DNA from: Lepidurus packardi
Lineage: Eukaryota; Arthropoda; Branchiopoda; Notostraca; Triopsidae
Assembly (NCBI GenBank): GCA_023053545.1
Contig: JAKZAN010000006.1
Span: 1,369,001-1,433,000, forward strand
Direction: 5' to 3'
DNA: 64,000 bases
Each line of letters starts with the position of its first letter. The first letter of the stretch is position 1. The position numbers were made by a program, and so were the translations under genes. Positions 31,615 to 43,783 of this stretch are shown here, one piece after another. The notes beneath the pieces were generated by a model, which made no database searches, was not told where the DNA came from, and saw only the letters and a program-made list of their open reading frames with translations.

Positions 31615-34600
31615 ATGCCACAGAACGATGTTTTGTAAGTGTACCTCATTATTTTGCAAAAAATGTCACCCCCTGCACCCTACCCCACGAGCTTTTAATG
31701 GTAGCTGCTGAGTAGCTTCTTTTTCCCTTCTCAGGGTTCTTTGATTCAGTGCCTTATAGAGAGACTCGTTGAAGATTTTCACTCCCTTTACTTTTTCTTA
31801 AACAATGTTCAGGAAGGTCAAGGTTCACGTTTACAACGCGCTTTAGCTAGCTAATTATTTTTAATTGAATTAATGCATCTATAAAAGATTTAAAATATGG
31901 TATTGTAATGCAAATCTTAACATAATACGACGTATTTGGAAGTGATGGTTTGTAGTACTCGGGACAGAACTGATAAGGAGTAAAGTCAATAGTTGAAGCG
32001 AATCCCACCTAGGCATCATATTGCCAGTATTATTGATCTGTTTTGTTTTCACCTGAACAATTGTCTAATCGTGCTCAACGTTCTGTCCCTCTTCAGGACT
32101 TTTTGTTAGTACTGTAGTCGGTATTGCTAGTTCCTTTGTTGGGCGATAGCAAAACAACAAAGAGCTTACGTGTTGACGCATTTGGGATGCAGGCTTTGCA
32201 ATTCGAAACCAGAACTTGCTTTTTCCGGCATTGGCGGTCTTTCATGCAAAACTGTTCAAAGTCTTTGTGAAAAATTCCTGAGCGGATTTAGGGCCATTAC
32301 ATGAACCATTTTAATCCACCATGACCGAACGAGTTGTTGCACTGAAGCTTTCCTTGGAGGAAGTAAAAAAAAAAACGATCGTGACAAAAGGGCTTTTGTT
32401 TTTCTCCGTTGTACTGAAGTGCTGGAAATAGCTTGATCAGTTCAGCCTTTTTCATTGTTGTTCTTCATGCCGGCAAAGCCGTTGGGCGTAATTAGTATGA
32501 CAGGGAAAAGGCCAGGAGAGTGTGTTTGTATTTCTACGAACTCTTCAGCCATTGATTCCTGTTACAGCTAAGAACTGATCCCAACTTGCCCGTTGCATTA
32601 CATCCGATTTGGTAAATGTATGCTTTTGACGAGTCACCCCCAACTGAGGGACTACATGCCTGAACTTACACAAGAGGCTCGCATCCTGTCCCAGCTCGTT
32701 TGTGTCTTTCCTAGACTTGGTTTGTACACTGCAATGATGTTTGTTGGAGAGTTATTATGTGAGAACGAACCCTAGAAGATATATGCAGTACCGTACAGGC
32801 GGGCGGGGCTACGCTCAAGCATCGGACCTTATTTACCGCACGCCCATTGTATGGCTTGGCTTGTGAAGTAACTCAATGCCGAGTTCAGTTAGTTCCATGA
32901 AGTCGGCTTGTGATATTGCAGAGCATTCCAGAGTGGGAAGTGCTAGCAAGCTTGCGGATTCCGGAATCGGACACAAGCGCCAAACTTTTAAAGTGAACTG
33001 TGATTATTTCCAGCCGGAAGCTCTTTACAACGTGAAAGGCAACTTGAGTTATTTTTAGTCCTAACATTTTCAGTTTGCTGGCTTTTGGAGTTTACAATAG
33101 TACAGGAAACAGTTTTTTATGACTTTAATGGAACATGAATTGTTGAGAGATTTTCGCGTACCTTGGTTGCCTAGGTGAGAAACATTTTCTTATAAGAATG
33201 GGGTGGAAGAGCGCGAAGAAGGCGACCTTGCCCTTGGCGCTTTACGTTTCTACTAATGCACTTCTGATCATTTTGGGGGATTCTGTATACCAGACACTGG
33301 CCTTTGGGTTCATCTATCTAATAGGTCGTATTCTTTACACTAGATGTAAAACTCCAGTACAAGCTAGCTTTCCGTCCAATATAACATAGGGGTTTTGCTT
33401 ATGAATAGTCTGCTCCTTTTTTCATTGTTGCGCGCCGAGCTTTTTAGTAATAAAAACTTGTATGCCATGGTTTAGTAAGTAATTCGAAGTCTGTTTTCCG
33501 TACCAGCAGTAGCCTGTTTCACAAATATTTTATGAGTGCATCATGTGAGATATTGCTTGCTAATGTCTGTTTTCCTTGTTTATTTTCAGGTCAGCGGAAC
33601 TGAGTTTAAGTCAGCCCGGATCTTCTGGTGACAACAGCTGTCGAATTAATCGACGGGAGCAACACACATCCGTCTACGGCGAACTAGTCGTCCTAGGGTA
33701 AATAAAAATAGAGACGAGTTGGAGTTGTTCTTTAGAAGATATTGCACGAAGCCACATTGTATTCGGTTATAGACCCCCGTGTTCGTGTTTATCTGGACTT
33801 TCTCAGGTATTTCCTCCCTTTGCAGAACTTTCAAGCGTGAAACACCAGCTCATATTCTATATGTAAATTGGCACCTCACTCCTTCCTCCACCGGAAGGAG
33901 GGGCGAAAGGGCGTTTAAAAGGCAAACAAGTCCAGGCTTGTCCGAGAGCCGTTCAACGAACGTGCCTGTACGGGTGTACGACGTAGTGGGAGAGGCCAGA
34001 CGGATCAAGTCGGGAACTTGGAACTTTGAAATGATAAGATCGATGGCATAGATTTGTCAAACTCCCACGATACTTTTTTGGTGGGATTTTAAAGTTAAAG
34101 TGTAGAAGGATAGCTACAGCTAATAAACCTTGAAATAGGTTTAAGGGTACACGAATATGTTAGTTAGAATACGCCTATCTAGTCGTAAAATAAGTTTAAA
34201 GCGGACATTTTTGTAGTTTTGGTAGATATTGTTTTTGTTGTAACTAACTTTATATTTGTTATACTTTCAAGTTATAATGGGTCACTACCAGACGGTGAAA
34301 AGGGACGCAGGCGGTCTCACTTTACAGCGCAGAAGCGAATTCAAGCAAATGGAGTTCAGCCATCAAGACACTATCTCGTCACGGCTCCTCAGACATCACG
34401 AGCTATTCTGGACACAAACCAGCACAGCATATCGTATACTCTTTCGAGAAACCAGGCCGTGATCGTAGAATATGATCAGTCTGAAGACTATGACATGTTC
34501 CAAGTAAGGGAGAGAGAACTGGAAAAGCGGTTGAGGCGGAGGATGATTGATTTAATGTTTTAAGATCGGACGTTCGTCAGAGCAAGCAATCGACTTCGTA

Positions 34601-35856
34601 ATTGCAGACACAGTTCCTGGCCGAGGTCATGTTGGCAAGAGCAGTGCGTCGTCAGATTCTTCGCAATCATTTCCCAAGGAAAGTTTATCACAATCTTCTT
34701 CTACAAAAGTGGCTCAAAGCACCATAAGCAGATTCGCCTGCAGAATACTGGTGGACCGTCATATTCATCCTGCCGTAGCGAAGGTCTATGCTGCAGGGTT
34801 TGACTCCTCAAAAAACATATTTTTAGGGGTAAGTAATTTAATTTTTTCTATTTTTGAAATTTATGAAAACGTCTTGCAATCGTTCATGTCTTTATTTTAT
34901 TACTTTTATTTTAGGAAAAGGCTACCAAGTGGCAAACAGATACCATAATTGATGGGTTAACCACCAATGGAGTACTTGTACTACACCCTAAAGGTCCTTT
35001 CGGTGGGTCTCCCGCCAGCAATCTAGTATGGAGGGAAGTCTCCGTAGGCGGAGCTTTGTACACACTGCGCGAATCAAGATCAGCGGTTGAAAAAGGCCAT
35101 AAAGTAGAGGACGAAACAAACGAATTGCAAGATGGGTCTGTAATAGACTTGTGTGGTGCATCGTTGCTTTGGAGATCTGCTGAAGGCATGGCAAATGCAC
35201 CCGTACGTTCTAGCTTGTTAATTTCTTCTTTTCTCTTCTTATAATGCAGCTATCTATGGTTCTGCTTGACGGATTTGATATTTTCATGAATTCTTTTGCT
35301 GATTGCTTTTGGTTCAAATTGAATTTCCGTGTGTTTTGTAGACTGTGAAGCAGTTGGAAAAACTTGTGGATGAGCTCAACGCAAATCGACCTCAATGTCC
35401 TGTGGGGTTGAACACATTGGTTTTGCCTCGGAAATCGACGCTACTTCCTCCAGGCCAAACTCCTTATGTGTACTTAGCATGCGGCCATGTACAAGGGCTT
35501 CACGAGTGGGGTGTCGGCCAGGGATCTAAAGAACGAACTTGTCCGATGTGTATGAACAGCGGACCTGTTGCCCAGTTGTGTATGGGCATGGAGCCTGCCT
35601 TTTGGGTAGATTGTGGGCGTCCTTCACACGCGTTTAATCCGTGTGGTCATATAGCGTCAGAGAAAACAGTGAAGTGAGTCCTGCAAATGGGGTTTACTTG
35701 CGGCGGAGCAACTAATCGATTATTTATGTTAGGTATTGGGAGTCCGTTGCGTTACCGCACGGAACTAATGGATTTGCGTCCGCTTGTCCTTTCTGCGCGA
35801 TTCCGTTAGAGGAATCCGGCTATGTGAAATTAATTTTTCAGGATAACGTGGACTAG
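31615..35856 (+). CDS. Pli: Pellino E3 ubiquitin ligase (455 aa, 7 exons)
   Basis: Exons: 31615-31634, 33590-33697, 34272-34503, 34565-34828, 34915-35202, 35342-35673, 35733-35856. The 20-nt first exon (MPQNDV plus two bases) is inferred from its strong GTAAGT donor and exact phase match to exon 2. The rest matches the Pellino family end to end: an N-terminal FHA-like substrate-binding core (YGELVVLGYNGSLPDG, HSISYTLSRNQAV, STISRFACRI, YAAGFDSSKNIFLG) and a C-terminal RING-like zinc domain (CGHVQGLHEWG, CPMCMN, CGHIASEKT, CPFCAI). Pellinos are cytosolic adaptors and E3 ligases for IRAK/Pelle in Toll-type innate immune signalling. The length is in the usual range for the family. The 1.95-kb first intron contains no supported gene; a hydrophobic 63-codon frame at 33198 is likely chance. 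Confidence 0.96.
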
Positions 35857-36168
35857 CGTGGAGCTACGATGAACTTACTTGACTTTGGATAAGAAATGTA
35901 TGCCATATTTAAACACGACTTACTTTTGGATTTGAAGTATGAAAGCCACACATGTTTCGTATGTATCATGTTTCGCTCATCTTGGGTCCGTTGGTAATCT
36001 TTTGTATTTGTTTCGTCGTAAATGCTACCCCTTTGTATAAACACATTTTTGAAGGTATGTTTTGTTTAATAAGACACGAAAGAGCAGAAATTATGTATGT
36101 TTTTTGTAGTGTAAATAGAAAAGACAGACAAAGTATGGAAAATAATTAGCGTTTACAGCCTTTTTGTC
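35857..36168. other. Pellino 3' flank
   Basis: AT-rich DNA, presumably Pellino 3'UTR. Nothing else was seen. Confidence 0.4.
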
Positions 36169-36224
36169 CTAAGCAATATGGAGGCCCATGATGGAGGCCG
36201 GCGTTAACAAGCATGGTAAGGTTA

Positions 36225-36423
36225 CAGCGGTTGGGAACTTTTTTTGCTCCCGGACCTCTTTGAAGCTGACGATAGCTGTGCGCACCGTTCCACAAGTCAT
36301 AAGAGCACATGAAAAATGTGCATATATTTTTGCAATATAAATTTTTTTCCTCTCAATTCGCGGACCCCTTGAAGCCCACAAACACCCCCAGGGATTCTGT
36401 GGACCGCTGGTTAAGACCCCCTG
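36225..36423. mobile_element. Decayed hAT-like non-autonomous element (MITE), about 200 bp
   Basis: The left end reads CAGCGGTTGGGAACTTTT and the right end, on the other strand, CAGGGGGTCTTAACCAGCGG. Both begin CAG with a shared GGT...AAC pattern typical of hAT terminal repeats of the CAGNGGTTCTTAACC kind. Blocks GGTCC/GGACC and CCCCAGGG lie inside the right end. No transposase is encoded. I could not find a convincing 8-bp target duplication (TAAGGTTA left, GTGGAGAA right), so the element is old or its ends are misplaced. Confidence 0.45.
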
Positions 36424-36635
36424 GTGGAGAAGGTATATTAATAGAGGCCATGTATGTATTGAAGTTTTTAACGTTCTAGAAGCGCCCATAAGTTTCAGGC
36501 ATCCTTTGGCAAAGAAAAAGTTTATTTCGTACAAGTATAAATATCCTTTTGGTTCACACGTCACAACTGATAAACTTAGTGTTTGGTTGGTGGGGGTAGG
36601 CAGGGGCAGCATAGGGTTTGGTGGGGGGGGGGCTT

Positions 36636-36858
36636 TTAGGCAGTGGGCTTGTAGGCGGGTTTGTATTCGGCATCTTTAAATTTCAGAACATAAGCCTCTA
36701 TTTGAAATCGATCGAAATAGTGATTTAGTTTAGCCGACGTATTTGACGTCAGCAACCAAGCCATAGCCCTCGTCTTTGTAGGTAACGGTTTGAGTGCGGC
36801 CGTCGGGTAAAAACATTTTGTAAAGAGCCTTTGCGTCATCTATCTGGCGGCGGGGGGA
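36636..36858 (-). pseudogene. Cuticle protein (chitin-binding RR consensus) fragment, disrupted
   Basis: Read on the minus strand, 36858 down to 36730 encodes about 40 residues including LPDGRTQTVTYKDEGYGLVADVKY, the conserved C-terminal half of the arthropod Rebers-Riddiford chitin-binding consensus. It then hits TAA. A typical cuticle-protein tail (AEYKPAYKPTA) continues just beyond the stop in another frame, and the N-terminal half and signal peptide are not found in frame upstream. A frameshift or stop therefore seems to have broken the gene; a mis-resolved small intron is the alternative, but no GT-AG pair restores the frame. Confidence 0.5.
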
Positions 36859-36992
36859 CTACCATCGGTTTCATTTCCCTGTTGACTGGGATATTTCGTT
36901 GCGGCGACATTTTCCAGGTAATTCGTCCTGAGAACAATAAGGGGTGTTACTAACCGGAATATTATCTTAGGTGAACTTCTTAGTGTGAAGCC

Positions 36993-37364
36993 ATGCGTCT
37001 CGAAATGGGTCCCCGACTTACTTGCCCTCAACGAGCGAGCCGTTTCTTTGGTCAGTGGCAGTACAGGTTCTTCAGCATGACAGTGGTAGGAGCTACCAAT
37101 GTCGGCTCCATCCACGTCTATAAAGATCAGGTAAATTAGTCGACGAGTTTACGTTTTTTTTAGAGTGACTTTATCGAGTAATTTTTTTATCTTTTTATTG
37201 TAGGAATTGGAAACAAGCTGCCGAGCCGGACGTTGTAAGACGACCGACTACTACTTCCGCAAGGAACGTGCAGGCGGTTTCCATCGTGAGAAAGGTGAAT
37301 TATTCGGTGAGTTTAGCTTTGCTTCTACAATTGTCCTTATTTTTCAGGCCCCCAAAGACTTTAA
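36993..37364 (+). CDS. Possible small three-exon gene, unrecognised
   Basis: A model of 36993-37130, 37204-37306 and 37348-37364 has an ATG start, two canonical GT-AG introns (73 and 41 nt) with pyrimidine-rich acceptors, and consistent phase, giving about 85 residues. The product is basic and aromatic-rich with a CRAGRC motif in exon 2. No family is recognised. The 41-nt second intron is very short, and the model may be fortuitous. It lies beside the cuticle-protein fragment on the opposite strand. Confidence 0.22.
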
Positions 37365-38646
37365 ATTTACCGTCCAGCTTGGACAAATCGTTCGAGTAGG
37401 TCAAGCTATAGCTCAAAATTCTAAACCGTAGCATTAATGTAGGTTCTAAGATGTCTGGCTTTTCGTTTCAGTGAAATTTCCGTATTTGCGTGAAAATTAT
37501 CGTGTACCAGAATGCAACTTTTCTGAATTCTTTTGCAGTATTTTTTATAATGAATTTTTTTTTTATCTTCTTAGTTTTAAATACAGATTTTATTGTGTCA
37601 CGTTTGTCTATTCTTTTCCTGTCGGGAATGGTACCTTTAATGGTAGCGCAAGTGTGGCTTGCTTGGATGGTTTTCCCACGTGTAAAATGGTCACTAGCCT
37701 TAATGGTTATTCCTTATGGGGAAAAGCCCTGAAAATCCTTTCCAGTTAATACATAAATACATACAAAAAATTACAATTTAATAAAGCAAACGTCTAGAGA
37801 ATTCACGATATGGGTATAAGCGAACCGCCGTATTCGTATAAATAAAAAAAAAATGGATGGTACACCTACTAATACCGCACACCAGCTTTCTTCATGTTGC
37901 ATTTATTGACTTTTTTATACGTTTTTTGTATAAGTGCGTGAGCAAGTGGATAAGGCGAAAGCCTTTGAAGCGAGAGGTCCTGGGTTCGAATCACCGTCGA
38001 TGCACTTTATTTCGTTTAAAAAGCGAAATATTAAATGGTCCCCCTTCTCTGAATCTTATGCCTTCCCTGCAAGGTTACTATACCCATATTCGATATTGTG
38101 GAGCTTCGGCATTACGAACTGGAATATCGGGGATAGGAAACCGAGCAGGGGAGTTGGCTACAGGGAAAGGGGGCGAGGCTCTTAATTTTTCAGGATTTGT
38201 GGACCCCTTGATACAGCATTATTTCTTATGAAGAAAAGCACGGAAAAACTTTCCCCCCACAGCTTCAAAAGGAGCCACGCCCTTTCTTTGCCCAATCCAC
38301 CAATAGGATTCGTCCTTTTCGCACTGGACACACCCCTTTAGCGGATTTTTTTTAAAATCACACAAAATTTTCCCTAGTTTTCACTTATATTTGAAAATTA
38401 CACATCGTATGCCAAAAGGGACATTTTTAGAAACGAGATTTTACACATTTTCCTTTTCTTACTTTCTTACGCAAGGCCTTCGCAAAACAAATCAGTTCCA
38501 TCTGTGACTTTTTCCATCAATAAGCTAAGGTATACGGGAGTCTTAAGACGTATCTTGCTTAGGAACGATTTTTGAGACAGCACAGTCATAGTTGGGACAA
38601 AAGCCGATGTATTTATGTACTTACATTCATTAAGTTTCTTTTCATC
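37365..38646. other. Intergenic debris between the small putative gene and RRP12
   Basis: Contains the tRNA-like sequence listed separately. Otherwise AT-rich, with low-complexity A and T runs and no supported coding sequence. Confidence 0.4.
37934..38005 (+). tRNA. tRNA-like sequence, degenerate (pseudogene or SINE head)
   Basis: Exactly 72 nt with tRNA hallmarks: an A-box-like GAGCAAGTGGATAAGGC, a B box GGTTCGAATC, and terminal arms GTGCGTG/GATGCAC pairing in 6 of 7 positions. The anticodon stem does not pair properly (an arm centred on CTTTGAA would give anticodon TTG) and the T stem has two mismatches. A functional tRNA is therefore unlikely. A tRNA pseudogene or the head of a tRNA-derived SINE fits better. 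Confidence 0.4.
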
Positions 38647-41600
38647 CTACTTATTATTAGCTTTAGCTTTCATCTTCTTCCCTGTTGTAGCTCCTTTCTT
38701 GGCAGCCTTAACGAGCCCTTTAAATTGTCCAGCAAATTTGGCCTTCTTCCTTTTGTTCATACTTTGACGCTGTAGGGGAACATATGCAAAGGGGTCCGGC
38801 TTTCCTTTGCGTTTAACGTCGCCTTTAGCTTTGGATGAACGGTATTCTGCTCCATAATCCGCTGTTACTCTTTCCTGTTTTTCTAACGCAGCTACAGGGC
38901 GATGGATTCCAGAACCTCCAGCTAAAACAAACCGCATTATTAACAGTTCTCGAATCTAATATAATTTTGTCAACTAACATTGGTATTTCATTGGTAGATT
39001 CTCTTCCGTTTCCGAGACAGCTGACGTCATTTTGCGTTTACGAGCAACCGAGAGTCCTGCCATAGCCTCCATAACTTCGCTCGCTTCTAGGTCCAATTCT
39101 GGAGCCAGAAAACACATCAGATCCCTACTCGTGAAATCGGAGTTCAGCTCATATGTACCTTCTTTGACTGGAGCTTTCCTTTTCTTTCCCTTTGTTACTG
39201 GCGTATCGCTATCGTCGTCAGAATCATCCATAATTATCAATCTCCCGTCTGGTGCACGACGGAAATCATCTTTAGCTTTCTTTACGCCACCCATTTCTGG
39301 AACGCTTGGTTTCGTGGACGAGATAAACTGGGTAGTTTTGGGGTCCAAGAAATCCACAATATCTTCACTCCTTTCCTGGATCCATGCTTTGGCTGTCTGG
39401 CGTTGACGCTTGCCTTTAACACGGTCCTCACCCTCGTCGTCATTGTCTTCTTCGTCGGACTCGGCCAGGATGTCATCGATACTAAATCGGAAATGAAATA
39501 TTAATCACTAAATACTTATAAATGTAAAATAGAAATAAACTAACGACTTAGGCTTCGATTTGAGAGCAAAGTTCTCCAAGTCATTTGCTTCGGCTTCTTG
39601 TCTTTGTAATAGTCTCTGCTTCTTTTTCTTAGTTTGCAGCTTCTTCAGATTCTGCACGCGCTTCAACAAAGTTGTATCACCTGATGGAACTAACGCTGTA
39701 ACCACTTCAGCTCCACACTTGCGAACCAGCCGGTCCAAGATATCACGACTACGGTTTCTGTACGCTCTTTTCAAGTCTTCTCGCATTTCTGAAAGGGCGT
39801 GCATCTGAAAATGGTTAAAAAATCACATTCAGGGCACATGAAGCGGGGGGATAGTAAAAACTTACGATTGGTTTCAGGTAAGGTGGTAGTTCTCGACCAT
39901 TCAAAACGACTACAAACATTTTGAGAAGTCCCAAAGCAGCTAAAGTAATCTGGCGAGCATTGGACTGTACCAGACTACAGCCCTGATCCAACAAAAGGCT
40001 TAAAAGATCATCGGGAAATAGGGCTAAAATAAGATGTTTTGGTAGCTTTTCACGATTTTTAAAAAAAAAATCTCAAATACCTTTGAATTCGTGTAATACA
40101 TGAGCCAGGGCTAAAACCGTGGAGCTCACAGTGTTGACGTCGCCTGACAGACCGGGTAATAACAATTTTAGATACTCCCTTAATGTATCTTCAGCAGACG
40201 AACCAGTCCACCTCTGAAATGGTAACAAAGAATTAATAAATATGACGAATCACGTTGTAAACCGACAACTAGCCTGTAAGGTCTGACCAATGTCCACGAG
40301 AAGTTTGTAAGCGACGGTACGAGCTTTCTCACCAACTTCCTTGACACACAACACAGCTTCTGGGATAATGGCTTCAACAAAAGCGCGTTTCTCAGGCCCT
40401 GCACTTTTCACTACCCAACTTAGACACTTCAACCTTGCCTAAACGTGCAATTAGTTTGTGTCCTATAAGAAACACATTGAGCTTACCGCTTTGCTGGAAT
40501 GCTCGGAACTCGACAAAGTATCTAAAAGCAGCTTCTGTAAGACCTCAGCGTTATCTTGCACAAACGTTGCACACACTTCTGTTTGGGATGCCAACAATTC
40601 TTCGAGCAAGCGATACGCCTTCTTCTGGGCTTTCGCATCTTTTCCATTTAGCCACGGCAAGCATAACCCAAAGAGTTTCTGTAATCGAGGAAGATCCTGG
40701 TAGACAGATAATGCGCGTAATAAATCCAGTAAAGCTTCCCAAGTAAACCTATTGTGTTCCAATGTGATAAACACAAGGTCCTAAACAAGAATTGTCTGAA
40801 AATTCATACTTGTTCGTGTCTTCTTGCAAGCCTTTCTTTTTCCCCGTGGGGGCTTCCATGCTCTCGAATTTGGCTAGAGCCTTATCGAATAAAGAGTGTC
40901 GCAAAGCACCATCCGCTACACGGAGGTACAGCTTAATAGTATCGTAAGCGGCCCTTCTTTGGTTTTCTTCCTCGCCAGTGGAGGGGACAGCAGCATATAT
41001 GTTAAAGAGTAACGGTATGAAATTCTTGGCAAACCGAGCAATTTCTGTAGCAGCTCCAACTTCCTGATCCGTATGCAACAGGAGTTGACGCAACCCAGCC
41101 ATGAGGTCCATTCGAATATCTGCACGGTCTGTTAGACACGTACCCAAAGTCTTAGCAATTACCTGTAAAATCACAGCAAAGAAAAGAGTTGAACACCTTT
41201 AACCAGAACGTTTAAGAAAAATAAAACTCACTTTAAAGCTCTTCAAGACATCTGTAGGACTATTGCAAAAACCAGGTAACAAACCCCAGACTTGCCTCTG
41301 TAGTAAGTCGTATGTCTTGGCTCCTACTGGATTTCCTTCTTTCGCAAACCTGACGGATCTTACCCTAAAAATAATAACAAAATAATTCAAATAAAAATAA
41401 AGTTAATTCTGCATACCTGCATGATTCGGCCAAAGGAAGAAAGTATTCAATGAAGTAGGTCAACTCTGTATGAGTAATATTCTCTCGCAATACAGGTAAA
41501 AGCCAGCTCCGTGGGAAGTCATAGTTGTCTTCATGACCCGTGATCTAAACGTCAATCAACCCGATATTACTTATAAACAAGTCTACAACAACAGACCGAA

Positions 41601-43783
41601 AATTACTTGTAAGGGAATAGCTCGTAGGACGATTCTCGGCCCCATAACGCGCACAGCCTTTCCTACAGCAAAATCAACTTCGGCTTCATAAGCGAACCTG
41701 GGAGAAACGCGCAAGTCCGCTAAAGATTGCAGACAAGAGCAGAGCAATGTGGGGAGATATTTTCCTACGACCTATAAGAAGAAGAAACTTAAGTGGGAGA
41801 ACAAAGAGAAGGCCAAATACTCAAGAGGCTCATTCTAAATTTAATACACTTACTTGGATGAGCGCGGTACACAGATCGATGACATACTTCCAAGCGGCCA
41901 AGTACTGGAATCGCAAGCCTTTTTCAACGGAATCAACTACCTTTTCTGCCACGGTTTTTGCGAGCCCTGCATTACCCGGGCCTTCTTTATCCAACGCAGG
42001 TTGCAAGCAGTGGACCAAAACGGATGACAAGTTAAGGGTCACAGCTGAGAAAATTTCAGCGCGTTCCGATAGCCAGGCATTGCACGCTATAGTGAAGAAT
42101 CTTGACAGGTGTCCCAAGCAAAGGGAAACATCCAATCTATAAGTATATCGATCCAGTTTATGCGATTCCAGAAAATGTTTCAGATAGTCACTTGGCAAGA
42201 TTGACGTGTGCTTGTTGCATGACGGTCAACCAGGCAATAGTTGGCTGGACATCATTAGTACCAGGTTGGTAGTCGTACAACGCCGTTATCAACCTGGCAT
42301 TCAGTTCAGCATTCAAGGTTGCAGGAAGAGAATTGGCAGAAAGTAAGCCATGCAATGCTTGCATACAGCAAGACGTGAGTACGACTTGGCCCAAAGTCAT
42401 CAAACGCAGCAAAACTTCGCAAAGTGTCTAAAATATACAGCTTTGGATAACTCAATACGGTATATTTTTTTAAAGTCAACCTTGACTTGCGCAAGAGGCA
42501 AAACGCCCAGGATATCTTTCAAAAGATTTAACGCTTGCATGGCACTACCACTAACATCTTGCCCATTTTCCTCCAAGTAACGTGTAAAGAATTTTGCTGT
42601 ATGGCCAGCGGCCGGGTGCAAAGTAGGTGGGTTATCACCTTCAATTAGAAGGGCGCTACCTTTTAATACGGCACAAACAGCATGCTGAGCTGCTTTACGC
42701 ACCTGAGTAAAGTAAACTTATATAGAAAAGCATTACCAGAAATGTAAGTATTTTTTTTACTTTGGGTTTCGCATGGATGCTAAATGCCAGAAGAGCATAA
42801 AAAACTTGCAAGGTTGAAGAGTGACTCCAAACTGATACGTCTTGAGCTCTCAAAAGCACTGAGAGACATCCAATCAACTAAAGAAACATAATTAAGTTTT
42901 TTTAATTCATTTCGAATTGCTGTTCTGTTACAGAGCGAACAATCACATGATGGTCCGAATCTGCATGTTTGCCTAGCATGTCAAGACAACTTTTAGCAGC
43001 GCTAGAGAATTGCTTCTTGAGTACAGGGCTTGGCACTCGCTTAATAACCATTCCCAGTAATGACAATATTCCAGCAAGGGAGTCTTCAGTTTCAGCTACT
43101 TCCAAGGACACCATCTAAGACTAGAAGATAGGACATATTCCAAACAAAATCAGACAAATTTACTAGTGCTGCGAAATATTCGGTTTCTGTCTCCTTGCCA
43201 CCTTGAGCTTTGATTACTTCCGTTATAGCAGCTAAAACGGCTAACATTTCCTTGTGCAAAGCTGACGTAGGAGTAAAAGACCTGAATAACCTGTAGAGAA
43301 ATATGCAATAATGTTAAGGGGACATTTCGCTTAGGCAAAAACAAGTTACCTGTTAAAGGACATGTTACTGCATTCCGTCCATCCAGAAGCAAAGGTTTTG
43401 AAAGTCTTGCTAGTACTTGCAGAAGAAACGGATATAGCATCATCTTCCAACACAGCGGTGGATCTAGAAGAATGGGTTGATTTGCCATCTTCGTCAGCAA
43501 AACTTTCTTCCCCTTGCAATATGGACGTGTGTTGTTGAAGAGCTTTTACTGTTAAGTTGCTACCTAATTCTGAATACAGAAAAAAATAAAGGTTCTAACT
43601 GCTGGAAACCAAACGTAGAATTGTGGACTTACGACTTGAACTTGAAGCTGATCCAGGGAACAAGAAGCCAGATTTTGCTGCATGGCGATGCTTTTTCTGT
43701 TCCGGATTTGAACTACTACTTTGACCTTTAGCCCAGCGTTTTCCTGTGCTAGCTGATTTATTTCTTGGTTTTAATTTACCCAT
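38647..43783 (-). CDS. RRP12: RRP12-like ribosome biogenesis/export factor (1356 aa, 19 exons)
   Basis: Exons in transcript order: 43783-43633, 43569-43350, 43290-43164, 43114-42932, 42877-42761, 42702-42481, 42427-42192, 42136-41854, 41771-41607, 41544-41417, 41364-41232, 41162-40810, 40748-40487, 40438-40274, 40213-40081, 40023-39866, 39804-39548, 39481-38979, 38921-38647. All phases close. The protein is a long HEAT-repeat helical solenoid with family-specific stretches: [15 protein letters not shown] near the N-terminus, [15 protein letters not shown] and [12 protein letters not shown] in the middle, then an acidic segment, [11 protein letters not shown] and a Lys/Arg-rich tail. RRP12 binds Ran and pre-ribosomes and promotes nuclear export of both subunits. 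Length is close to the human protein (about 1300 aa). The intron between exons 14 and 15 (40214-40273) appears to be GC-AG, and the exon 17 donor (GTCGTT) is weak. Confidence 0.96.

Noticed and set aside
33198..33389. 63-codon hydrophobic frame in Pellino intron 1
   Set aside because: Short, lacks context, and lies wholly in an intron; likely chance.
36169..36612. 147-codon minus-strand open frame
   Set aside because: Most of it overlaps the hAT-like element and its terminal repeat; repeats of this kind often stay open by composition.
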